A DNA stretch of 64,000 nucleotides from VRUE01 sp963728365 (GTDB lineage Bacteria; Actinomycetota; Thermoleophilia; Solirubrobacterales; 70-9), in assembly GCA_963728365.1 (NCBI GenBank), contig CAVSJI010000003.1:124001-188000 (forward strand). The letters are read 5' to 3'. Under the pieces are notes generated by a model, which made no database searches, was not told the origin of the DNA, and was given only the letters and a program-made list of their open reading frames with translations. Numbering within the stretch: position 1 is the first letter of the stretch; each line of letters begins with the position of its first letter. This document shows positions 51,947-60,761 of the stretch, one piece after another. The position numbers and the translations under genes were made by a program.

Positions 51947-52389
51947 CGCCCGCGCCTGACGACGAGGATCACGGCCGCGACCGAGGGGTCGCGGCCGCCG
52001 GTCCGCTCGACTGCCTCGGCCCAGGCCACCGGCCTGGCCTCGCGGCCGTCGAGCATCTCGGCGATCGCCGCCTCGGGCAGCTCGGTCTCGACCACGAAGG
52101 CGTCCGGGGCGCCGGCCGGCACCGCCTGCTCGAGCATCTGCTTGGTCACGTTCTCCGCCGTGCGCTCGGCGTTCGACCAGCCCTGCCCGAAGGCGAGGTC
52201 GGGGTTGTCGAGCCGGCGGCCCTCGAGGATCTTCAGCGTGCTTTCGCTCGGCTCCCACTTATGTTCGGCAAGCTCGAAACGGCGGCCGGCGAGCCACGGA
52301 GCGATCACCGTCGCGGCCAGCTCCTCGCTGCTCATGTTGAAGACCCGCGCGTGCTGCAGTGAGGAGCTGAGCTCGACGTGGAAGGGCAC
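51943..52389 (-). CDS. Hypothetical protein, 148 residues
   Basis: A compact alpha/beta protein starting MPFHVELSSSLQHARVFNMSS. It has a Trp-rich region (KWEPSESTLKILEGR, FGQGWSNAERT), no cysteines, no signal and no membrane span. The conserved look of these parts and the codon pattern support a real gene. I do not recognise the family. It is divergent from the HAD gene at 52401 (11 bases between starts) and overlaps the uspA stop by four bases. Confidence 0.65.
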   Translation of the reverse strand: MPFHVELSSSLQHARVFNMSSEELAATVIAPWLAGRRFELAEHKWEPSESTLKILEGRRLDNPDLAFGQGWSNAERTAENVTKQMLEQAVPAGAPDAFVVETELPEAAIAEMLDGREARPVAWAEAVERTGGRDPSVAAVILVVRRGR

Positions 52390-52400
52390 CGCACAACCAT

Positions 52401-53069
52401 ATGCTGCGGCCGATGGACTCGCCCCTGCCCGCCGCCGTCGTCTTCGACAACGACGGCCTGCTGCTCGACACCGAGTCGGTCTGGACGAGGGCCGAGCGGG
52501 ACCTCTTCGAGCGCCGCGGCCGCGAGTTCACCGCCGCGCACAAGCGCGAGCTGGTCGGCACTTCAGCCGAGATCGCCGGCGGCATCCTCGAGCAGCGCCT
52601 GGCTGAGCCGGGACGGGCCGCCCAGTTGATCGAGGAGCTCAACGAGCTGGTCGTCGCCGAGCTCGAGCATGGGGTGGAGGCGATGGTCGGCGCCCGCGAC
52701 CTCCTGCACGCCCTAAAACGCCGAGGCACCCCGATCGGCCTGGTCTCCAACTCCCCCCTCCAATTCGTTCGCCGCTCGATCGAGATAGTCGGTTTCGACG
52801 AGATCTTCGACGCAGTGATCAGCGCCCACGAGGTAGCCGCCCCCAAGCCAGCCCCCGACCCCTACCTGGAGGCCTGCCGCCGCCTCTCGGTCGAGCCCGG
52901 CCCTGAAGTAGTCGCACTAGAGGATTCCCCCACCGGAGTAGCCGCCGCCCGCGCCGCCGGCCTAACCGTGATCGGCGTCCCCTCACTGGATGGAATCGAG
53001 CTGGTGGAAGCCCACGAGATCGCGGTTTCCCTACAGGACGCGGTCGTCGCGCGGCGGCTGGTGCTGTAG
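52401..53069 (+). CDS. HAD-superfamily hydrolase, beta-phosphoglucomutase-like
   Basis: A 222-residue phosphatase/mutase. Motif I is VVFDNDGLLLDTE (about 13-25; the usual FDMDGVLxD), where the first Asp is the nucleophile. Motif II is LVSNSP, motif III Lys is in KPAPDPYLEA, and motif IV is VVALEDSPTGVAAARAAG. This places it in the subfamily of beta-phosphoglucomutase, phosphoglycolate phosphatase and sugar-phosphatases with a helical cap. An alternative start is the ATG at 52413. Substrate unknown. Confidence 0.88.
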   Translation: MLRPMDSPLPAAVVFDNDGLLLDTESVWTRAERDLFERRGREFTAAHKRELVGTSAEIAGGILEQRLAEPGRAAQLIEELNELVVAELEHGVEAMVGARDLLHALKRRGTPIGLVSNSPLQFVRRSIEIVGFDEIFDAVISAHEVAAPKPAPDPYLEACRRLSVEPGPEVVALEDSPTGVAAARAAGLTVIGVPSLDGIELVEAHEIAVSLQDAVVARRLVL

Positions 53070-53174
53070 TCAAGCGCGAGCGGCGGGGTCGGGGCGGTGG
53101 ACGAGGAGGACCGCTGATCTTCAACCTGCTGGATCGACGGGCACGCCGAGGCGGTGTTCCTCAGGCGTGCTTGA

Positions 53175-54566
53175 ATGATTGCGATGGCGCGCGGGCTCGA
53201 GGCTGACTACTTGGTGGTCGGCGCCGGCGCTTCGGGCATGGCCTTTGCCGACGCCCTGACCCGGCACGCGGACGTGCGGGTCGCCCTGGTCGACCGCCGG
53301 CACGCCCCCGGCGGCCACTGGCTCGACGCTTATCCGTTCGTGCGGCTGCACCAGGCTTCGTCGTTCTACGGCGTAGCCTCGACCGTGCTGGGCTCCGGAT
53401 CGGTCCAGAGCGAAGGCCCGGAGGCCGGTCTGCACGAGCGGGCGAGCGCCGCGGAGATTCGCGCCTATTACCAGCGGGTGCTGGAGGAGCAACTGCTGCC
53501 TTCGGGTCGGGTCGAGTTCCACTCCAGCTGCGAGTTCCTGGGCGACGGCTCGTTCGTCTCCCGCCTCACCGGAGAGCGCTGGCAGGCCGGGCCGGATTGC
53601 AGGATCGTCGACGCGCGCTACCTGGCCCCCGAGATCCCGGCGACCACCGAGCCGCCGTTTGGCATAGCCGACGGAGTCCGGGCCCTGCCGGTCAACGAGC
53701 TGCCGAGCCTGGAGAGCGCGCCGGGGGAGTTCGTCATCGTCGGGTCGGGGAAGACCGCGACCGACGCCTGCGTCTGGCTGCTGGGGAGCGGCGTCGACCC
53801 GGACTCGATCCGCTGGGTCCGCCCTCGCGACCCCTGGATGCTCGACCGCGCGGTCGTCCAGCCCGACCCCGCCGTGTTCATCGGCATGGCCGCCGACACG
53901 ATGGAGGCGGCACGCGAGGCCTCCTCGCCGGACGAGCTCTTCCTGCGCATGGAGGCTGCCGGCGTGATGCTCCGCATCGACCCGTCGGTGAAGCCGACAA
54001 TGGCGAAGACCCCGACCCTCGCCCGCTGGGAGCTCGACCTGCTGCGCAGCATCGAGCGGGTCGTGCGCCAGGGCCACATTCGTGGAGTGGTGCCGGGGCG
54101 AATCGAACTCGAGGACGGCGACGTCGCGATCCACGGAGACGCGCTGATCGTCCACTGCGCCGCAGCCGGGCTCCGCTACCCACCGCTGATCCCGATCTGG
54201 AACCAGGAGGCGATCACGATCCAGCCAGTCCGCGCGGGCTTCCCCTGCCTGGCCGCGGCGCTGATCGGATACGTGGAGGCAACTCGCGAAGGCGACGCCG
54301 AGAAGAACCGCATATGCCCCCCGTCCCCGCTCTCGGACACCCCCACCGATTGGGCCTTGATGCAGGCCCTGGGGGGCCGCGCATCACTCGCCTTCAGCGC
54401 CGAGCCCGACATCAGGGAATGGATCAACCGCGTAGCCCTCAACCCCGCCCGCGTCCTCCCGGAGCAGGCCGCCAACCCCGGTCTCTCGGCAGTCGAAAAG
54501 CGCTTCCGCGCCGCCGTCGGCCCCGGGCTGGAGGCAATGACAAAGCTCGCGGGACACGGTGGTTGA
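53175..54566 (+). CDS. FAD/NAD(P)-dependent oxidoreductase, flavin monooxygenase-like
   Basis: A 463-residue flavoprotein. The FAD GxGxxG is YLVVGAGASGMAFADAL (about 11-27), followed by DRRHAPGGHW, and a second nucleotide site is FVIVGSGKTATDACVWLLG (about 190-208). The arrangement resembles flavin-containing monooxygenases and Baeyer-Villiger enzymes, but the FxGxxxHxxxW fingerprint is not seen, so the reaction is open. An alternative start is the ATG at 53184. It follows the HAD gene by 105 bases and stands alone. The C-terminal 60 residues are helical with no clear match. Confidence 0.8.
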   Translation: MIAMARGLEADYLVVGAGASGMAFADALTRHADVRVALVDRRHAPGGHWLDAYPFVRLHQASSFYGVASTVLGSGSVQSEGPEAGLHERASAAEIRAYYQRVLEEQLLPSGRVEFHSSCEFLGDGSFVSRLTGERWQAGPDCRIVDARYLAPEIPATTEPPFGIADGVRALPVNELPSLESAPGEFVIVGSGKTATDACVWLLGSGVDPDSIRWVRPRDPWMLDRAVVQPDPAVFIGMAADTMEAAREASSPDELFLRMEAAGVMLRIDPSVKPTMAKTPTLARWELDLLRSIERVVRQGHIRGVVPGRIELEDGDVAIHGDALIVHCAAAGLRYPPLIPIWNQEAITIQPVRAGFPCLAAALIGYVEATREGDAEKNRICPPSPLSDTPTDWALMQALGGRASLAFSAEPDIREWINRVALNPARVLPEQAANPGLSAVEKRFRAAVGPGLEAMTKLAGHGG

Positions 54567-54607
54567 GCCAGATACCGCTTGCGCCGGCTGCGGGCGAACC
54601 GGTGGGC

Positions 54608-55498
54608 TCAGCGGAGCCGTGAGGAGGGACGCGTGTCGCCGCCGAGCACGCGGCGGCGGCGCAGGACTCGCTCGCAGAGCGCGAGGAGCTCTCGCGTTGC
54701 GGCCAGTTGCTCCGCGCCGAGCTCGCCGGTCAAGGCGGTGTTGGCGACCTCTCCGACTTCGGTTCGGCGCGCTTTGAGCGTAGCCATGTCGTTGGTGTGG
54801 TCCGGATTCGACGGGGGGTCGGTGAGCTGGGCCAGCAGGGCCTCCAGGCCGACGCGCAATTGCAGGGCGGCCTCGCGGTTGCGGCCGGCATCCAGGTCGG
54901 CGCGGGCGCGGAGGAGGAGGGGCTCGCAGGGGTCGGGCTGTTCTCGGCCGCCCAGCAGCGCCGCGACGCGCTCCTGGGGGCGCAGGTCGTCATCGCGCTG
55001 CCGCCTGCGCGAGTCACCCGCCCGAGGGGCGATCTCACGGGCATCCGCGAAGTCCCCGACTGCCACCTGCTGGCCGCTGCCGTGACCGAGCCGAGCGATT
55101 GAGGCTCGGTCGACGGAAAGTGCTTGGAGGTGCGGATCGCCGCTGGCCACAGCCTGGGCGTGGAGGGTTCGGTTGAGCGCGTCCAGGGCTTCGGCGACCA
55201 AGCCGTCGATCGTCTCTTCGGAGTCGATCGCCGCCTCGAGCCAGGCGTTTGCCGCTCGCTCGTCTTCGAACGGCTGAAAGGCGCGAATCACGGTGGCGCG
55301 GGTCAGCGGCAGCTCGGCTGGTGCACCGGCTTCGGACTCCCGCGCCCGCCGCCTGCGACGTCGCGGGGGCGGGGGGGCGCCGAGGGTTTGGAGGACCAGG
55401 ACTCGCTCGGTCTCGCCGTCGCGGAGCACGTAGCGGCCGTCGGCCGGCGGGAGGGTGCCGGCGAGGTCCAGTTGGGTGAATCCGAAGAGGCGGGTCAA
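54608..55498 (-). CDS. Hypothetical protein with basic low-complexity segment
   Basis: A 296-residue protein. The first 50 residues look like a small beta domain (MTRLFGFTQLDLAGTLPPADGRYVLR), then a very basic run PPPPRRRRRRARE, then a helical half rich in Arg and Leu that repeats heptad-like patterns. The later part (LLRARADLDAGRNREAALQLRVGLEALL) is tetratricopeptide-like. I do not recognise a family. The gene lies just downstream, on the same strand, of the cell-wall hydrolase (20-base gap to its start side), and may be coexpressed. It converges on the flavoprotein gene. Confidence 0.65.
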   Translation of the reverse strand: MTRLFGFTQLDLAGTLPPADGRYVLRDGETERVLVLQTLGAPPPPRRRRRRARESEAGAPAELPLTRATVIRAFQPFEDERAANAWLEAAIDSEETIDGLVAEALDALNRTLHAQAVASGDPHLQALSVDRASIARLGHGSGQQVAVGDFADAREIAPRAGDSRRRQRDDDLRPQERVAALLGGREQPDPCEPLLLRARADLDAGRNREAALQLRVGLEALLAQLTDPPSNPDHTNDMATLKARRTEVGEVANTALTGELGAEQLAATRELLALCERVLRRRRVLGGDTRPSSRLR

Positions 55499-55517
55499 GG
55501 AGCTGATTCTGCGCGAA

Positions 55518-58226
55518 TCAGTCGCCGCTTGGCGTGCCGCCGCCGGACTTCGTCTGGCCGTCGGGGATCGAGAACCGCGAAGGGGCTTCCCGCACGTCGG
55601 GATTTTCGATTTCGCCGAGGCGGCGCATCAGGCGGTTCCACTTGTTCGGCGAAAGTTCGCCGAGGGTGGGCGAGAGGCCGCTGGCGCCGCCGATGCTGTC
55701 CAGGAAGCTCGCCATCTCCTTGCCCCACTGGGTTTCCTTGCCCTCGACGTATTCGCCGTGGCTGAGCGGCGTGCCGCTGGCGTCGGCGAAGCCCATCTCG
55801 ATCGAGCCCCCCGGGCGGAAGGTGGCAATCTGGTCTCCGGCGGAAACGTGCTGGCCGGCGTGGACGGCCGCGTCGACGCCCTCGAAGACGAAGATGATTT
55901 GACCGGCGCGCGAGCCGCTGGTCAGCTTGTAGAGGACGCCGCCCCCTTCCGGCCAGCCCGGTGCGCCGGTCGCCAGGATCTCCGCGTCGCCGACCGCGGC
56001 GATCGGGCCGGTGCCGGTGAAGTCGACCCCCTGGTCGATGCGCCCGGTGGCGGCGGAGAGGAAGGGGTTGACGTATTCGGTTTCGAAGCCCGGGTAGTAG
56101 CCGATGTGGACGTGGTCGTTGTGGTCGGGCAGGGCGAAGCTGGTGTCGCCCGGCAGATCCTCGAGCGAGATCACCTGATGTGGGTGCATCGGCCCCTGCA
56201 GGCGCAGCACCGTCTTGATCAGCGCGTCGGTGAGCGTCCCCGGGCCCTGGTGGCCGGTGACCGGCACGCCGTCGATCTCGGGGATGTCGACCGCGTCGCC
56301 GGAGCTGTGCTCGGAGACGTAGCCGGAGGTCGTGTAGGTGCTGTGGCCGCACTCCAGCGCGCTGACGCTCAGCTGGAAGCCGCTTTCGACCAAGTACTCG
56401 AGCACGGCAAGCACGCGGCGGTCGATCCTGCCGCTGGCGATGTCTTCGCGGCCGCACTGGTAGATGTCGAGGTTCTCGTCGCTCAGCACCCGCCTCTCGA
56501 GGGCGTCCTTGGGGAGCAGGAGGACGCCGCTGACGCCGAGGTTGCCGGCCAGGGCGCTCTTGCCGTTGGCCCGGTAGATCGCCGTCGCTTCGAGCAGCTT
56601 CCAGCCGTCGAGGATCGGCTTCGGGTCGATCGCCGAGGCGCCCGCCCCGGCGGGCCGGATCGCGAAGTTGATGTGCGGGGCAACGCCGTCGCTGCTGCCG
56701 CCGACCCTGGCGATCACGGCGCCTCCCACAACTCTCGATCCAACCTTGAGCTTGAGGCTTGAGTCCCCGGCGGACTTCGCGCCCTCCCCGCCGCCGTCTT
56801 GCCGGCCCGGCAGGGCGTAGAGGCGCGGGCGCAGGTTCTGGCTGTCGACCAGCGGCTGGCGATCGCCGTGCGAGGCGAGCACCCCGCCGCCGGCCTGGAC
56901 GATCTGGCCGAGCTCGGCGTAGGTGTAGCGGTTGCCGTAGGAGTCTTCGAGGACGATGTACTTGCCGAGCTGGGGGGAGCTGCCGATCGCCTTGATCCGG
57001 CCGTCGTTGACGGCGACGACCGGCGCGCCTTCGTCGGCGAAGATGTTGATGCCCCGCGGCGTGGGCGAGGAGGAGATCACTTCACCGGCGTCGCCGTAGG
57101 CGCTGCCCGAGCCCGGCGCGCCCCGCTTCAGCGCTTCGCGCGCCGAGAGGTCGTCGGCGTAGCTGGCGTCGGCGGCGACCGGGAAGTGGGCGCCCTCGGT
57201 GAGGCCGGTGAGCGAGCCGACCAGGTCGGGCGGCAGCTTGCCGTAGGCGCGCGCCGTGGCGAGCACCTCCTGCACGTACCAGTCGGCGTGGTTGTAGGAG
57301 AAGATCGCCTTGTAGAGGTCGCCGTTGCCGCCGCTGACCTTGAGCAGGTGGGCCGCCGCGCAGATCGCGTCGACCGGGTTGTAGGGGTCCTTGTCGCCGT
57401 CGCCGTTGGCGTCGAGTCCATACGCCTGCCAGCTCGAGGGGAGGAACTGCATCCAGCCGATCGCCCCCGCTGTCGAGGGACCCATGTTGGTGCCGAAGTT
57501 GGTCTCGATCTTGTTGATCGAGGCGAGCACCTCCCAGGGGATCCCATACTCGGTGCCGCAGGCTTGGTAGATCGGCAGCAGGAAGGGCGGAATCTCGAAG
57601 GAGTCGATGACGAAGTTGGGGACGCCGAGCGGCGCCGGGCCGAAGGGCGCAACCGTCACCGTCGGGTTGGCTTCGGTCGGGACGCCGCCGTTGGCGTACT
57701 GCGAGCCGCCGTTGGCGCCCTTGTGGACGTGTAGCTGAATCCCCGCCGTGGCGCTCGGCGCGGTGACGCCGCCGGCGTTGCCGCCGCGCCCGCCGCTGCT
57801 GTCGCCGAGCGGTTGGTTGTGGTGGACGCCGTTGCCGCCGGCGTGGATCGAGGCGCCGGTCTTGAAGCCTGGGGCCTGCTTGGCGGTCGTCGTCTCGGTG
57901 GGAGTCGAGCTGGGGGCCGGGGCCGCGACGCTTTCGTTGGTGCTTGCCTCGCCGCTGGCTTCCGGTTCCTCGCTGGTGTCCGCGGGAGAGGAGCAGTCCG
58001 AGTCTTCGGCGTCGATCAGCCCGTCGTGATCGTCGTCGATGCCGTTCGAGCAGGCGGGCGCGGTGGGGTCCGGCGCGGTGGTCAGCGGCGCGGTGGTCGC
58101 TTCCGTGCTGAGGGCCGTGCCGGTTGTGGTGGTCGCGTCATCCGCCCCGGCGAAGCCGACTCCGAGCGCGGTGACGACGCCGAAGCTGGCCAGAGCGATG
58201 GTCAGTGCGAGCTTGTTTCTCCTCAT
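55518..58226 (-). CDS. Multidomain secreted cell-wall hydrolase (lytic transglycosylase + M23-like + M15-like)
   Basis: A 902-residue exported protein with a signal peptide (KLALTIALASFGVVTALGVGFAGA). In order: a Ser/Thr-rich linker with a calcium-type motif NGIDDDHDGLIDAEDSDC (about 61-78), a lytic transglycosylase domain (about 210-330; INKIETNFG with catalytic Glu, WMQFLPSSWQAYG), an M23-like beta domain (about 375-540; DGRIKAIG, APHINFAIRP, with the usual HxH altered), an M15/VanY-like region (about 590-700; EHSSGDAVDI, DHNDHVHIGYYP) and a last beta-sheet domain with GQHVSAGDQI. It should act on peptidoglycan in the wall. About half the Glu codons are GAA. A 206-base leader precedes it. 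Confidence 0.82.
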   Translation of the reverse strand: MRRNKLALTIALASFGVVTALGVGFAGADDATTTTGTALSTEATTAPLTTAPDPTAPACSNGIDDDHDGLIDAEDSDCSSPADTSEEPEASGEASTNESVAAPAPSSTPTETTTAKQAPGFKTGASIHAGGNGVHHNQPLGDSSGGRGGNAGGVTAPSATAGIQLHVHKGANGGSQYANGGVPTEANPTVTVAPFGPAPLGVPNFVIDSFEIPPFLLPIYQACGTEYGIPWEVLASINKIETNFGTNMGPSTAGAIGWMQFLPSSWQAYGLDANGDGDKDPYNPVDAICAAAHLLKVSGGNGDLYKAIFSYNHADWYVQEVLATARAYGKLPPDLVGSLTGLTEGAHFPVAADASYADDLSAREALKRGAPGSGSAYGDAGEVISSSPTPRGINIFADEGAPVVAVNDGRIKAIGSSPQLGKYIVLEDSYGNRYTYAELGQIVQAGGGVLASHGDRQPLVDSQNLRPRLYALPGRQDGGGEGAKSAGDSSLKLKVGSRVVGGAVIARVGGSSDGVAPHINFAIRPAGAGASAIDPKPILDGWKLLEATAIYRANGKSALAGNLGVSGVLLLPKDALERRVLSDENLDIYQCGREDIASGRIDRRVLAVLEYLVESGFQLSVSALECGHSTYTTSGYVSEHSSGDAVDIPEIDGVPVTGHQGPGTLTDALIKTVLRLQGPMHPHQVISLEDLPGDTSFALPDHNDHVHIGYYPGFETEYVNPFLSAATGRIDQGVDFTGTGPIAAVGDAEILATGAPGWPEGGGVLYKLTSGSRAGQIIFVFEGVDAAVHAGQHVSAGDQIATFRPGGSIEMGFADASGTPLSHGEYVEGKETQWGKEMASFLDSIGGASGLSPTLGELSPNKWNRLMRRLGEIENPDVREAPSRFSIPDGQTKSGGGTPSGD

Positions 58227-58432
58227 ACGGCTGCGCCTTGGCGCCCGCGTCCGCTGGTTGTGCGGCGCGTCGTCCCCCTATCCCTGCGCGACAGGCACGT
58301 CAAAGCTACTGGCTCGCCCGTGGTCGCGCAACGCTTCGAGCCCGCCCCCAACAAGGCCTTAATCAAGGTCATCTCCATTGCCCCGGCGGGAGGATTTCAG
58401 GCCTCCCGGATGCGCTCGTTAAGCTGCTGTCA
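58227..58432. promoter_or_regulatory. Divergent spacer, possible structured leader of the hydrolase gene
   Basis: It holds no gene. On the minus strand it gives a leader for the hydrolase with arms TGCGCGAC/GTCGCGCA (58285-58292, 58323-58330) and another small stem CGGGAGG/CCTCCCG (58387-58409). Leaders of actinobacterial wall hydrolases often hold c-di-AMP riboswitches, but I could not match its conserved core here, so no riboswitch is called. Confidence 0.35.
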
Positions 58433-58765
58433 ATGACGACCGACTACGACGATCTGGATGGCCTTCGCGCGCGCAGCGAGCAGGCGATCGGCGAGTTCGC
58501 TCAGGCCCTGCTCGACAGCAACGTCCTGGAGAACGCCGTAGCCGCCGCGTTTGGCGCTCGCGAGAAGGCGGCCGAGGCCCAACATGCGGCGATGAGCGCC
58601 CTCAACCTGCCGTCGGCTGGCGACGTCGAACGACTCGAGCGCCGCCTGCGCTCCGTTTCGCAGCGGCTGGAAGACGTCGAGGACCAGATCGACCGGCTTG
58701 CCCGCGACTTCGACGACGTGCGCCGCCAGCTCGCCCGTGAGCGCCGCGAAGAAACCGAAGGCTAA
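58433..58765 (+). CDS. Small coiled-coil protein, phasin-like
   Basis: A 110-residue all-helical protein from the ATG at 58433 (MTTDYDDLDGLRARSEQAIG). The second half (VERLERRLRSVSQRLEDVEDQIDRLARDFDDVRRQLARERRE) is a strong heptad coiled coil and the first half is Ala-rich amphipathic. This resembles polyhydroxyalkanoate granule-associated phasins or PhaF-like domains, but no PHA genes are nearby. It could be any small coiled-coil adaptor. It is divergent from the hydrolase and ends 9 bases from the convergent phosphorylase gene. Confidence 0.6.
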   Translation: MTTDYDDLDGLRARSEQAIGEFAQALLDSNVLENAVAAAFGAREKAAEAQHAAMSALNLPSAGDVERLERRLRSVSQRLEDVEDQIDRLARDFDDVRRQLARERREETEG

Positions 58766-58774
58766 CTCTCGACT

Positions 58775-59470
58775 TTAGGGTGAGAGTGAGCCCGCGGCGA
58801 TCCTGCCGGCCCGCTTCTCGGCCTGTTCCAGCGCGTCCTTGTCGAGGCGCTTCTCGCCGTCGGCGATCTCGGCGACGATCAGCAACGCGGCCACCTCGAT
58901 CTCCAGGGATCGGGCCCGGGCGAGCAGCGGCGCGGTCTGCATGTCGGCGGCGTCCGCGCCGGGAGGGGGTGCCTGCGCGCCGGGGTGCGCGTCGAAGCTG
59001 GCGACGGTTGCCGTCCGACCCTCGCCGGCCAGTTGCTCCTCGAGCCGAGCGCTGAGCGCCGGATCGGGCAGCACCCGCTCGCCGGCCGCCGCTCCGTGCG
59101 GCTCGGCGCTGCCACCCATGGCGAGCGCCGCGCCGACCGCGAGCAGCTCGCCGAGCCGGCAATGCGGGGCGAAGCCCGTTGCCGTTCCCACCCGAACCGC
59201 GTGGCGCACTCCGAGCTCCGCCAGGTCGCCGAGCACGAGCGCTGCGCTCGGCCCGCCGATCCCGGTTGACTGGATGGTCAACGGCCGGCCCGCCGGCGTC
59301 TCGCCCGTGTACCCCCAGAGCCCGCGCGCGTGATTGCTCATCTTCGGCTCGGCGAGCAGCTCCTGGGCGAGCAGCAGCGCCCTGCCAGGGTCGCCGACCA
59401 GGAGGGCGTCGGCGGCGGTGGGAGCCGTTGGTCGCAGGCGAGTTGGCACTGCGCGCCACCCTATTGCCAC
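58775..59470 (-). CDS. Nucleoside phosphorylase (PNP/UDP family)
   Basis: A 231-residue enzyme of the PNP_UDP_1 fold, which releases a nucleobase from a nucleoside with phosphate. The phosphate loop is ALLVGDPGRALLLA (about 22-35), followed by SNHARGLWGYTGETPAGRPLTIQSTGIGGPSAALVLGDLAELG, the classic G-I-G-P-S substrate segment. The end has the conserved-type VEVAALLIVAE. DeoD and uridine phosphorylase have about 240-260 residues, so this one is slightly short. Specificity is not determinable. It is divergent from the HTH-cyclase gene. Confidence 0.82.
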   Translation of the reverse strand: MAIGWRAVPTRLRPTAPTAADALLVGDPGRALLLAQELLAEPKMSNHARGLWGYTGETPAGRPLTIQSTGIGGPSAALVLGDLAELGVRHAVRVGTATGFAPHCRLGELLAVGAALAMGGSAEPHGAAAGERVLPDPALSARLEEQLAGEGRTATVASFDAHPGAQAPPPGADAADMQTAPLLARARSLEIEVAALLIVAEIADGEKRLDKDALEQAEKRAGRIAAGSLSP

Positions 59471-59522
59471 TCTGAAGCCAGGCGACAGCGTGCGGAGCGC
59501 TCACCCGAGCGCCGGGATGGTG

Positions 59523-59556
59523 CGAAGGGGGCGACATGGCCGCCCCCTTCGTCTTT
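59523..59556 (+). terminator. Intrinsic terminator-like hairpin in a divergent spacer
   Basis: Perfect 11-base arms CGAAGGGGGCG (59523-59533) and CGCCCCCTTCG (59541-59551) followed by TCTTT. It lies in the 103-base spacer between two divergent genes, where no protein gene ends. A preceding hairpin GCGCTC-accc-GAGCGC (59498-59513) makes a short non-coding transcript conceivable. Confidence 0.6.
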
Positions 59557-59573
59557 AGCCTCGGGGGTTGTCG

Positions 59574-60761
59574 ATGGCCCCGGATCAGCGCATATCCCTC
59601 AGCGAGGCCGCGCGCCGCGCCGGGGTGCCGACCGCCACGCTGAAGCGCTGGGCCGAGGAGAAGGTAGTCCCCGTGCGGCGCGGCCGTTGGACGGCTGCCG
59701 CCGCCGCCCAGGCGCGGGTCGTCGCCCGCATGCGCGAGCGTGGCCACTCGCTCGATGACCTGAAGCGGGCCGGCCGCGAGGGCCGGCTGGCCTTCGGCTT
59801 CGCCGAGGACCTCTTTCCGGCGCCCGACGAGCAGTCGACGATCGCCGACGTGGCCGCGGAGACCGGGCTCGAGCCGGAGCTGGTGGAGCGCATCCTCGTC
59901 ATCCTGGGCACCCCGATCGAGGGCGAGCGCCTGCTCAACCCGCACGACGTGCAGGCGCTGCGCCACTGCGCCCGGGTGCTCGCCGCCGGCTTCCCGCTGG
60001 TCGCCTTCCTGCAGCTGGTCCGCGTCTATGCCCAGTCGCTGCGCCGCATCGCCGACGCCGAGGTGCGCCTCTTCCACCTCTACGTGCACGAACCGCTGAT
60101 CCGCGACGGCGTCCCCGAGCTCAAGATGGCCGAGGAGATGGGCGAGCTCGCCGCCGACCTGCTGCCGCTCGCCTCGCCGATCATCGACTACCTGCACAAC
60201 CGCTATCTGCGCTTCTTCCTCGAGCAGGACGTGATCGGCCACATGGAGAGCGAAATGGGCGCCGCCGCCTCGCAGGTCCACCACGTGCCGGTGGCACTCT
60301 GCTTCATCGACCTCACCGGCTTCACCCGCTACACCGAGGAGGAGGGCGACATGGAGGCGCTCGACGTGGTCGAGAACTTCGTCGAGACGGTCGAAGCGAC
60401 GATGCCGCCCGAGGCGACGATCGTCAAGACGATCGGTGACGAGGTGATGGTCGTCTCGCCCGACCCGGCCTCGCTGACCGAGTGGGCCGTCGCGCTCCTC
60501 GGCCGCTTCCCCGAGCGCCCCCGCCCGCGGGTCGGCATCCACTACGCCCAGGCGGTCTACCGTGACGGCGACTACTTCGGCACCCACGTCAATCTCGCCC
60601 ACCGCGTCGTCAGCCGCGCCCAGGCCGGCGAGGTGCTGGTCACCGACCGCGTCAAGGAAGCGATCTCCGGCCGCGAGGGCCTCGCCTGCGACCCGATCGG
60701 CGAGGTCAACCTCAAAGGCTTCCCAGCCCCCACCGACCTCTTCGTCGTCCAGGATGCTTGA
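59574..60761 (+). CDS. Class III adenylate/guanylate cyclase with N-terminal MerR-like HTH
   Basis: A 395-residue cytoplasmic protein from the ATG at 59574. Residues about 6-65 are a MerR-like helix-turn-helix (ISLSEAARRAGVPTATLKRWAEE), 70-215 a helical adenylate-cyclase regulatory domain, and 235-390 the catalytic domain. Metal Asp residues are in FIDLTGFT (about 239-246) and IGDEVMV (about 285-291); the transition-state pair is in HVNLAHRVVSRAQ. Whether ATP or GTP is used cannot be read safely. The HTH-cyclase fusion is of interest because it may bind DNA. Its last 8 bases overlap the tilS start. Confidence 0.88.
   Translation: MAPDQRISLSEAARRAGVPTATLKRWAEEKVVPVRRGRWTAAAAAQARVVARMRERGHSLDDLKRAGREGRLAFGFAEDLFPAPDEQSTIADVAAETGLEPELVERILVILGTPIEGERLLNPHDVQALRHCARVLAAGFPLVAFLQLVRVYAQSLRRIADAEVRLFHLYVHEPLIRDGVPELKMAEEMGELAADLLPLASPIIDYLHNRYLRFFLEQDVIGHMESEMGAAASQVHHVPVALCFIDLTGFTRYTEEEGDMEALDVVENFVETVEATMPPEATIVKTIGDEVMVVSPDPASLTEWAVALLGRFPERPRPRVGIHYAQAVYRDGDYFGTHVNLAHRVVSRAQAGEVLVTDRVKEAISGREGLACDPIGEVNLKGFPAPTDLFVVQDA

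Noticed and set aside
58227..58432. c-di-AMP (ydaO) riboswitch before the wall hydrolase
   Set aside because: Position fits, but I could not match the conserved core sequence; only generic stems are visible.
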